Assembly: GCA_958496175.1 (NCBI GenBank)
Contig: OY292278.1
Span: 36,952,001 to 37,016,000, forward strand
From: Sisyra terminalis
Lineage: Eukaryota; Arthropoda; Insecta; Neuroptera; Sisyridae
Length of the DNA: 64,000 nucleotides
Direction: 5' to 3'
The notes under the pieces are model-generated. The model was not told the origin of the DNA. It saw only the letters and a program-made list of their open reading frames with translations, and searched no databases. Positions 28,601 to 40,300 of the stretch are shown in pieces. Position numbers and translations under genes: made by a program. Numbering within the stretch: the stretch's first letter is position 1; each line of letters begins with the position of its first letter.

Positions 28601-31600
28601 AAATCATTTAATTTGCTTGAAAATTGGCGCTCAATTTAAATTTTCCACCACCCTACTGTAATGATTAGACTCAGTCGTCCCATCAAATACCATTGCGTTT
28701 CATTATTGCATTACATCAAATGCAAACGAGTCTAAATTACAAATTAAATTTTTTCCCATTTTCAACACCAACCATCATTACCGCATAGATTATTCAAATT
28801 GGTCCGGCAATTTTCTGTGGGTCGTAATGAACACAATTCAACAAACACTCACAGCCGAAAAGAAGGTCAAACAAAAGAAAAACGAATAATTCAACATCAA
28901 CTTGTAAGCCTACAACGCCAAAGGATCGCAGTCTGGAGTTGGCTGGAATCACGTAGGCCATGGCGGGACGAGGAGAAAACAAAAATTAACAACAATGACG
29001 ACATTCATGTGTTCTAAAAAAGGCTCGCGGTTATGAGTAATACTAATTAGATTAATGAATGAATGAATTAAACGCTCGAATAAAACCATACTTTTTTTTT
29101 CCTCTAAAATAACAAAATCAACTCTCAAGGACAAACAATCAATGCTGTACCGATGCTCAATTATCTATGCCGTGTTATGCGTTTGTTTTATTTTCGTAGC
29201 CCTCTTTTGTTTGCATTTAATGACAAAATCATCACCGAAACACATTAGCCTCTCCATCTACCTTCCTTTTCTTTGTACAACAAAAACCAATTGTAAATCA
29301 AAACAAATGAAATATGAAACTCAATTGAGACCTCGTCAATTTCCTCTTATTAATGTTCCGAAATAAAAATGGAAAATTTATTTTGACTAGCGAACACATT
29401 TTGGTTGGTTAAGGGTTGATTTTTATGGTGGTCGAAAATCGAAAAAGGATAAAACGCAAAAGGGATGAAGTGTTAACCTTATGAGAGGTACCGGGAACCG
29501 ACACCCTTTACATCAGATGAGCAACGAACCGAATTTTCTCGCTGACATTTCCATTAAGTAAATTTCTTTGAGAAAACCAAAGGGAGGCGTTAAAATGATG
29601 ACAACGATATTGAAAGACTCACATAAATTTCCACTTACCAAAAGGGGTTAATTTTTTTCTTTGCTTAATCAACGTTTGTATTCATCAATGACAAGAATTG
29701 CGTACATATTAATTGCTAAAGGGTTGGTGTGTTTGTTGGCACAAATTTTGTACAATGTACCACCTTATTTTGCATTAAGTGGAGAGCTTTACACCCTTAC
29801 CTTTTTGTAAAACGATTTTGTTTATTACTACCCTTAATAATAACGTATAAAATACGTCTACAAAAAATTGCATGAAAAAATTTTGTAATTTGAATGCCAA
29901 ACTTCAACGAAAGTAGGCAGATGCTAATGTATTAAACGGAAAAACCTGAACAATTTTTAGGTTCATTTTGGTAAATAATGACAATGCTAACATTATGAAA
30001 CAATTACCCCAACTTACCCTAAAATTTATAGGTACCTTTTGTCATAATGATCCACCAGTCTTAATAGTTTTTAATTTACTAGGGTTCCCTCATTCATGGG
30101 CCTGTATTGGTTATTTTTATTTAAGAGAGCCGTCTTTTTTACCAAAACAGGGAATGCAATCCATGATTTAAGGATAAAAATTTATATGAAAATGGTTATA
30201 CAATATATAAAAATATATTGTGGTCTTATTTATGTAATATATTTTAACAAAGTTAAGTATAAACGTAAATTTGAACTAAAGTTCAAACATGTGTATTTTT
30301 GACGTATTACCCAGATACGAATTTCCATTGCCAAGCAATCTTTCTCAGTGGTCTTCAAGTAGAATATTTCTAGTTTACTTTTGTAAATTATGTTACATAA
30401 ATAAGACCACAATACATTTAACGCATATAAATAGTATAATTGTTGAAAGTTATGATTTTATATGAATGTTTCAGCAATTATTTAATAGTATTTGAATTTA
30501 CATTAAAGGTTACAAAGAAAATATGGTTTAATAACTTCCCTTTTAAATTAATAAAACAAAATCCATTAGTTTGAAATTTTTAAAATTAAAATGTGAAAAA
30601 AGCCTTAACAAGGAAAAATTAAGCTAATCATTTATTTTTTCACTTTTCATAATCAACGTTTACCTAATTACATCCCTTTCCATCCACGTATTCTAATTTA
30701 TCTCCAAGAAGTAAAAATTTCACTGTAAACCTTGATTGGCTACAAAATCGAAACAATAAGGTAATAATTAATAATGGAATAAAAAATGAGGATTTGGGGA
30801 TGAAGAACAAGAGCGAATCGGGAAAATTGCCTACTGTGGAAGGGGTTTATTGGGTAGTCGGCCAAATTGGGAAACAAAAGGGATGAAATATGTATAGCTC
30901 TTATAATCTCCGTTTAAAATATTCACGTAAACACCTGGTACTAAAAGCTAAATATTGAAATATTGGATTTAATAAGCCATGAAATGAAATAACGGGTGGA
31001 AAAATTTTTTCCAAAATTTTTGCGTGAGGTAAAAAAATTACGCAAAATACATTATGATTAACGTAGAAAAAAAATGAATCTTAATTTAATTTTCAAAAAT
31101 ATGTGTTATCGACCTCCATTTTGCGCATGTCAATCAATCAACAGTGAAAATCTCATTAAACAAAACAATTACTACAACAATCGATTGTTAATTTTTTCTT
31201 CGCTGGAGAAACAATTGAATTTATGGTCCAAACAAATCAAATTTCACGGCACACTTGATGGCTTTGGATAGTTTTAATATTATCATCACCGAAATAACAA
31301 AAAAAACCTATTGAAAGCCACCTACTTACGAATTCTCTTTTATTAATATTACATACTTGTGTTTTTTTGCCCCTTTTTTCTATGTCAAATATTTACGATA
31401 TTGATTATCGTAAAGTTCAATTGCATGTGGGCGCTATGTGAAGGTTGCTCGACTGAATCGATCAAATGTTTAATAACATACAAAAAAGAATCACAGTTGA
31501 GTCATTTTCATTTTTAAAATTCATTACAACTATCCAAAAATGGTCAAAAAAATTTCTACAAAAAAAAGGTGAAATCATCCATTGATTTATAACCAGAAAA

Positions 31601-34323
31601 CGCCAAAGAAGAGATACAAATGGCTGTTTTATACTTTGGATTTTTGGGAAATGTTGAGAAAGACGAGGCTAGGAAATATCAATAAAATAATGGGAAACGA
31701 GATAGATTCTTATTACTCCCAAATTACACATAAAAACGTTTAAGTGTCGTGAGCCATTAACATCAATGAGACACTAAAATTTAATGGTCGTTAAGTAATT
31801 CTAATAATATTTAACGGTGGTTCGTTTCTTGACTAAACTACGGCTATAACCGATATAGGTGTAGGTCACTTATTTGGAAACATTTGAAATCAAGGATCGT
31901 TGATTTGGAAGGCAAATTTTGTACAGCTTTTTTGGATAATCACTTTCTTTTGTATTCTAAATGTACCACTTACATATAATAAAGAAATAAGTGAGATTTA
32001 ATAACAAGTTTCAATAGAAATTAATGTTTTGAGGTTCGACAAAAATTATAGATATTGGTTTACACATATGGCTTCATATAGATGATTGTGTAGGATTTTG
32101 TATGGAAACAAGAAGTATGGTTGCATATTTGGGAATCGCATTACCCCAGTGAATCAATAATATACCCTTTTAGTATACTATTAATAATGCAGAAGGATTA
32201 AATTTAATTATACATTATTAATTTGGATCTAAAGACTTTTAAACCTTTTTTAAGACGATCAATTTAAAAAATTTAAAAATCCAAAATTTTGTCGCCCTGT
32301 CTATAACAATAACTCATTTGGCCAACCATAGTCGACTCTGAGCAAAAGTAAAACTTTGACCGTTACAACCTATTTATGTATTGATTGGAAATAAGGACTA
32401 ATCCACTGAAAACAAAACCCTCAAAGAAGAAGAAAATAAGTATATAAAATGTTATATACCATATACTGTAATCTAATTATGAAATATAATTGACAAAGGT
32501 AAACTATAAATATCAATTTAGAACCAAAGTTCAAACAAAATGTGTTTATGGTGTAATGTCCAAATACGTATTTAGATTGCCAAGTAATAGTAATTAGTGG
32601 TCATTGTATGCTGCCAAAATTGGTATGTAATAACTACTTTGTGATTTGTGACTCATCACATAGCCGTTAAGGAGAGATTCAATACTACTTGATTACTAGT
32701 GACGCAGCTTTGATGGCGATCGAAATACGTATTTGGGCAAAACGTCATAAATATATTTTGTTTGAACTTTGGTTGAAAGTTTATGGTTAATGTTTAATTT
32801 GGTAAATTGCATTTCATAATTAAACGACAATATATTGTAATAATAACAGCCAATATGCAATTTGAATGTCGATAAAGACAGAAAACAAAGATTATAAACA
32901 CAAACATGTGACTGAAGTATAATAATTGTTTCAAATTTAAACTACCTGATTGATTTTACCATTGTTCAATTGTGCCAATGTTGAGTTGCGAATATTTCAC
33001 GGGAAGATACTAGTTTTAACTATTGTTTATACAATATGAATTATTCAGTCAGCGAAAAAGTCTAATTTGAAGAAGTTTAAGGATAAAATAGACTCTGAAA
33101 TTTCGTTCTACAGGAGAACAATGGAAATCACATAGATATTGAATAGAATTAATCTCAAGAAATGAAGAAGGAGCAAAAAATATTATCATGATATTGGCGT
33201 AATGTAACCATATTCTGGATAGTAAAATTGATTCACACCTGAGGAATATAATCAACGTTTAATGAAAAACGATTCATATTTCCTGATCCATCATTTGCTC
33301 AGTATGGGATTAGTAATAATCCCCACTGATGACTGGGGCACAATAGTTCTTTTAGGACGCAGCGCAGAGGAACTCTCATGAGAAGCCCCCAGAACAAGGG
33401 AAAAAAAACATATTCTGGAGGAAATAAGTTCGGATTAGATGGCATGAAAGGAAAACAATCCAAAACATTTTTAAAAGAGCAATAAACTATTTGAACCAAA
33501 AGGATCTCGTCCAGGAAAAGGAATGGGGAAGAAAGAATATAATACAATCATGTGGAAAACTGCACTAGAGATAAGGCCGAAAACTAAGTTTTTATATGAC
33601 TATTTTGTTTACCAGGAAGTTTAAAAACATATTTTTAGTTATAATCCGTCAATTGGATATACACTGACAATATTTTCAAGTTTCTTACAATTTCCTCAAA
33701 AATATCTTTAAAATTTTTGTATCTAAAACTCTTTATTTTACTAGTAAAGTGTCCTAAGAATTTACCGAGGAAAAAGTCAAATAAAACTTTTTAATCTTAG
33801 TATTAGGAACTCTTAAAAAAACGTGTGATTAAAAGTGGAAAATTTGAAATTGAATTTTCCACTCGTTTGTAAATATGTATACTATACAAATATTGGATGT
33901 AAAAGAAAGTGATAAATGTATCTTTCGAACAAATGATGTTTCATCACTTTGATTAATTGAAATTATAAGGCAGAAGAAAATTAATTCACCTGGAAGGGCT
34001 TTTTTGGGGTCACCCCATCGACAATCGGGTCCCAAGCAGCAACGAAAGCGTTCCGTTTCGGCGTCTTTGTCAGGTCCGAACATGGACAAAATTGCAATAT
34101 CCTCCCCGGCGTCTTTTGCCTTTTTGATCCTTTCATCCCCTACGGTTTTTGTTCGAAGTTGTGACATTGATGAGGACGAAGACGCCGTAGGCGTCGAAGT
34201 CATTCCACTCAATGTCGTTTTAATTATTGTACTCTGTTGCGTCGTTGTTTTCCCATTATTTCCATTCCCGTTTGAAATCGTCATATGCGACTTCATTTGT
34301 TCGCTAAGCACCTCGGTCGACAT
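10515..34323 (-). CDS. Limpet/FHL short isoform from internal start exon, 282 residues
   Basis: The alternative first exon 34323-33990 (334 nt, ending in phase 1) joins to 16229-16060, 14146-13960 and 10672-10515 for 849 nt in all, exactly 282 codons plus stop. The exon ends CCAG/GTGAAT, a good donor, and the third LIM exon needs a phase-1 donor, so the junction reads ALPG-TKKMEYK. Residues 1-62 are Ser/Thr/Gln/Asn-rich and probably disordered; residues 63-111 are charged and end with CCLGPDC. The three C-terminal LIM regions follow unchanged. The upstream CDGC pair that opens the third LIM domain in the long form is absent here and may be replaced by the CLGPDC pair. The start ATG has a fair context (AAACATGT). 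An isoform with a separate promoter is an inference from phase and open frame. Confidence 0.7.
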
Positions 34324-37300
34324 GTTTGCAACACCCCAATAACTAAAAATTTTCCAATCAAACCCGTATTTTTTTCACCCGACCACTAGGCCTCAACGAA
34401 TACGTGTTTTTCATGGGAATTTGTGACATGTGAAACGGAAATTTTCACGCTCAATTATTCAATTGAACGTATCTTTAAAATTAAAAAAATATAAATTTCG
34501 CCTCCCTTGTAGCGAAAGCTCTAATGTCTATCTCTGTCGTGGAAAATATACCGAAAAAAAAAACATCAAAGGAATGAAATTATGGTCCGTAACCGAATTA
34601 TTTTTTGCTGTGTTTAACGATCCTTAAATTTCCACCCCCGAGGAACGAAACATATACGAATCGACACAAAAATAAAAGCCTAGAAAAAATTATGAACAGA
34701 TATTTAAAAACACAAGATGAGAATGTTAATAAAACGCCATTAAATTAAAGTAAAAAAAATATAACATATTTATAAAAAAAAAAGCTAAATTTTCCTCTAA
34801 AAAAAATCGCTTAGTTTCACAATACTTTCATTCTTTCTCTTTATTTTCCATACAATAATTATAAAATCCTCACACATGCTTTTTTAAAATGTCGAGTCGT
34901 CTTTATAGAAAAAATATTAGTCTTTTTTTTGGAACTTAACAATTTTAACACATAAACTCTTTGTTTTAAATAATTTAAATTTTGGGTTTCATTCATGAGA
35001 CTAACAAAAAAGGGTTCAAAGAGGCAAATTTAAAAGCTTTATTTAGTAAAAATAGATTTACAAGTAGTAAAGTGAGGTGTATACTATATGGGATTTTTTG
35101 TAAACTTTATTCACTATCGGTAAATAAAAGTTAAGTCCTTTAGCAACTGTGATTTTCTAAGGCCAACTAAAAAATAAGTCTTTTGCTTATCCCAGGATTT
35201 GAATTTAAAGCTAAGAGATTACAAAACCATCATTTTGACACCTAAACTACCAATACTACCCGGAAATAATGTAATAAGAATATACTATTCAAACCCAATG
35301 TAACACTTGAACTAGCCGTTTAATTAAATGGCTGATTCATTAAGTTAATTAAAAACGATATTTTGTTAATTGACAAGATATAGTTTTTTTTACAAGAAAA
35401 TCTGCTTTTTGTGTATAGTCGACTTTAGCTGACCAAAGTAGATTTGGTACAAAAATATTTTCTAGAGATTGAATAATTTCGATATAATAGAATGGACGAA
35501 TAAATTTGCTAGCAAGTTGAATATTGACTGAATTTTGGAACTTGAATATTAGTCTAATAGCTACAAAAGAAGTGATCTTTTGGAGGTTGAAATCCCATGA
35601 AAGACTAAAAAGGAGGCCATCATTGCGATGGATAGGTTCCTTGTGAAGGTAGCTGGCAGAAAAATGGGTCCAAGTAGGAAAATCAAGAAGAATGTATAAC
35701 AATGAAGGAGACTTTTATTCAGGAGTGAACTTCAGGAAACCGGGAATATGCCACAAAACAATGCAAATTGAAATTTTTCCCAAAACATTCTTTAACTTCG
35801 TAATCATTACTACTTTTTGGAATTCTTTTTAAAAATTATCAAAAGTAAAAGAGCTAGCAAGAAATTTTAAAGTATCAACAGGTATCAATTTTTTAAGGGT
35901 TTTTTTCGTTTTGCATTCTATATACTGGAATAACTTTGGATTTATTCAATGTACTACACAGAACTCATTTAGTTCGAGAAAAATAAATTTAAAAAATCGA
36001 AGTTGACCTTCAAAAGAATTAGATATTGGTCATAAGAGACTACTACACATTTATTATTAAAGGCAACTGTAGAAGATTTTAGGTAGATAATTCTTTGGGT
36101 ATATAGTAATAGGATTGAACAAGGTGTTTGCCATTCTTTAGACCCCAGCAAATTTAAAAATTGATATAAAAAAACTACCGGCTTCTCTAGAGTTTTGTGT
36201 ATGAACTATGAGAATATATAGTTTACATAACGATTAGTATATATCCTAAATTTTCTGAAATCAAAAAAATTTCAAGTATAAACTCCGTTTTCCTTTTATT
36301 TAACTTTTCTACTATACCGACTTTGGTCAACTTATGACGACTATGTGCCAAAAATGAATTTTGGTAGTAATGTGTCCATTTTTGGGATAAAAGATTTCTA
36401 CAGTATTAAAACTATTTCCCACCTTTTCCTCAACTTATTTTCTTTATTTACAAAGTAATATAATGTACGATTTGATGCAAGATAATATTTTTAAATGAAG
36501 AAAAAAATAATTGAAATGCTTAATATTGTTGTGAATTATTAAGAAAATTATAAGAACTTCATAAGAAAATTAATTCTTAGTACGTAATCATGACCACATT
36601 ATTGAGAAGTGGCTAAAAACATAACGACTTATTATAATTTTGTTTACAAATTATAAACAAACAAATATTATAATAAATTACTACAAAATTCTTTCGCAAA
36701 CCAAAACGTGAATTTTTTTGCTCAATGATGTTTACTATTGTACATATGTTTATATTACGAGAAAAAGAAAAACTTCAATTAATCATTTCCGGAATAACAT
36801 CATATTTTACAAAATTAAAAAAAATTTATTGCGCAACAATTATTTAACGATAAAAAATGTAAATTTTATCTATGTATATAAAGTTTTATTTTGACGTCCT
36901 CAGGTTGTACAATGTAAAAGTAAGATATAAAAAATTATTTTATTAAAGATAGAAACATAGAAAGATAGAAGATTTTATAGCTATGTAGCTATTGTACTTG
37001 TAGAATATTAGCAAAGGTCCGAAGAAGTGCTAATTTTTGAATAGGAAATTTCTTCCAAACTTTTATTCGAACAAAATTAAAAAAAAATGGTTAAGAATAT
37101 TATTTGCATGTGCAAGAAGTATTTATTGTAAAATATATAGAGAAGGATTTGGTGTAAAAATAACGTTAAAATAGCCAATTTTTGAGGAAAACTTGGGAAA
37201 AACTTATACCAAAATTAAACTTGATTTCCTTATCTTAGGGACTATAAACCCTATGAACTTTAAACTCCCAAATTTAAGGGTTGAATCGTTGTCAAGAAAA

Positions 37301-40300
37301 ACACATGTTCGTTAAGGCTTCTTTTTATCAATTCATTCGATTACTCACAGCCTTTAAATACCCTTCAACGTATAATAAATACAAAAAATCAACCAATTCC
37401 AGCTACATAAGGGCCTTATAAGGCAACGTACGACAAATCCGGTCAGTTGTCGGGGCCGTGTGCACGCTTTCGATTTTTTACACCTCAAAAAAAGAAACAA
37501 TTGCAAATCACGAAACAAAATCACAACAATTTAAACAAAACACAGTCGCCCCCAAAAAAAAAAACAATTGAACTAAGCAAAAAAATTGCGAATCGTTTCA
37601 ATAATTAAATCAATCCAATCAAATGAGAGTTCTCCAAAACAAATGACGCACGTCCGAACTTTGCGAGCCGATGATTTAAAGTGAGAGAAATCTGAGTTGA
37701 ATTATTTTTCACATTTGATCCAAGTCGACTTCGACTTCCATCCAACAACCAACACATACAACAACCGACAACACCGACCAGACAATTCGGCTCGCGACTA
37801 TATGAAAAATTTCCTAGCACCCAAAACACTGAATAGGAAAAACCAATGAAACAACAAAGACTGCATATGCTAATTCCAATAAAATTGACAAGGATGAAAA
37901 AAAGTTTGTACCCCCCCCCCAACCCATACCAATACTCGACCTACCCTATTCTCGCGTTCTGTTTTTATCGTTCACCTTTCGGATGGTACGAAATGATAAT
38001 TTCTGGTACCAACCTCCGCAAAACTCGAAACCTCGACCAATATAACCGATCCATCACGTTGGCCATGAGAGCCAGGAATATCAAGGACTCGCGATAAGGT
38101 CACTGGCCAACCAAATCACAACCCCTTAACCTCAAAAACATAAAAACCACTTCAAACATTATCCCAAGCTAAATAAACCACCTCACCCACTCGCCTCGGC
38201 CCGGTTCGGTGTGCTAAATTCCCTAATTGCACCAAATTGATTTTGAAGGAAAAAGAAAATTTTCCTCACTTAAAAAATTGAGGTTAGAAACAAATGACGA
38301 CCGTTGTGGTGGCCAATTACATCAATTAGAAAAATTAACCTCAAAAACACACTCAAATTAAATTAATCACTTTCCTTTTTTACCCTTACAATCTCCCACA
38401 TACGACAAAGGAAAATTTAGTGAGCGTCAAATTTAAATTTGTCGGTATTCATGTTGACTAAGACGTGGATGAACCAGTGGGGATGAATTTCCAAGTTGGA
38501 AACAAAAGAGATGAGAAAACAAAATAAGGGTTGGTCACACAAGGGAGTGATGCTATTTGCCGAGGATTAACTTTTGTCTCTCTATTTGTCTGACAACGTT
38601 CGTGACGAAATCCCACAACCCTTAACTTAACCAAAAAAATTACCACTCATCCCCAAAAAGAGCTTCCACCCCCTCAAAGAAAACCACACAATGAGCAGTC
38701 TTTCTCAAACTGTAATGCCAAACTTCCATTTTTTTTTCCGGTAGGATTAGAAATCATAGGAATTTTGCATCGGTGAAAACTTAGGGGATGTTACGCGGCC
38801 ATTTTGGCGCTCTATTATTTCAGTTATAATTATTTTATTAACTTTGTCGTTGTCGAAGTTTAAGCCGCCACGACCAAATAACGACAACGACGTGCTTTGT
38901 GTTAACCCCTTGGACTAAAAGTTCGCTCCGTTCACTTCATACAAACTACCAAAATCATCCCTTAAATATTACGACCACTGGCCATCATATCGTACTGTCT
39001 AATGATATTAGGAAATTTTAACGGGTTCCTCTTGCTTTAACGGTTCACTTTACTCTCGATACTAAACGAGCACTGGACACAAATTAACCCCATATTATCA
39101 AAGTGAAACAATTTCACTCCCCATTAAAAAAAAATCTTTTAAGAAAATATTTTCTTTGATCATTTGCATAATGGTACATTAATTAATTGATTGTATTTGA
39201 TGAGAAAAGTTTTAATGATGGAAGAAAAAAGTAAATATTTAATTTTTCACTTTGATCGTTTAAAAATCGCACTTGGCCTTGGAATTATCCACGCCACACT
39301 CGATCGACAATACGACGTAAATATTTACAAAAGAAAATCAATAAAAGAAAATTGAGGAAATGTAAACAGAGACGAGATTTAACCCTGAAAATTGATGCAC
39401 TTTATTTTATTTCGTTTTGAAATCTGATGAGAAAATGAGAAAATATGTTTTCTGTAATATAAACTTGACCAACTTTTATTACAAAACAAACCCATTTTTA
39501 ATCAGCAAGGTGAAAAGTTAAACTTATGGGAAACATAATTTTGTTAAAATTATTATTTGACTAACGACTAAATCTACCCCAAAAAGATTACTAACCGGTG
39601 AGTACCCCATTTACTATGACTACGGATATACGAATTTTGTTAAATTTTCATGGTCATCTTAATTTTTTACCTGAAGAACCATCAATGGTAGAAAAGTATT
39701 GAGAAGATTAATACCAAGAATGATACAAAAAATTAATAAACTGCTAAAATCCAAGTTGTAGCAAATATGATATTTTAACAGTTTAAAATTTCACCCTTTT
39801 GGTTTTTCAGTCATTCTGAATTTAATTTGAATTTTTGGAATATTTAGAATGGTAGCACTGATTTTTTTTTGTTATAAAGTTGAGATATCCAGGATAAGGT
39901 TAGTTGAGCCTCAACACTGCCGCTTCAGGACTAATAGGATTTCCTGGATCCCTATTTCACCTAGTTAATACCAAGTAGACAAGAACCTCAGTAACCGGTG
40001 TACCAGGTGTTTTTTGACTATTTCAATTCCAGGACTTCAGTTCCTTTCAGATATAAAAATGTAAGTTTTACCTATTATATATAAAATTTGATTTTGACTA
40101 TCACAGGTTTTACAAAGTAAAAATAAGATATACTAAAAAATATTTCAGCATAGAAGGAAACTTTGGTATTTTTCCAATTTCTGGGATTTTAAACCCAATT
40201 TCATAGCTATGAACTTACAGAATATTAACAAATGTCTGAAGAAGTCGAAATAAGCTTTATATTGTGATAATTTTTGAATAGCCCCCAGTTCTTCATATTT

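Noticed and set aside
33049..33547. Transposon protein remnants near the 32445 foldback element
   Set aside because: Open frames on the minus strand and broken frames on the plus strand show no motif I can name.
34004..34342. 112-residue plus-strand open frame
   Set aside because: It is the exact antisense of the internal first exon and has no family resemblance. The minus frame has the ATG, donor and phase.
37605..37922. 105-residue minus-strand frame, a possible further start exon
   Set aside because: Hydrophobic and Cys-rich without a domain. I found no strong donor in phase 1 and no link to the LIM exons. It lies in a repeat-poor block that by chance has few stops.
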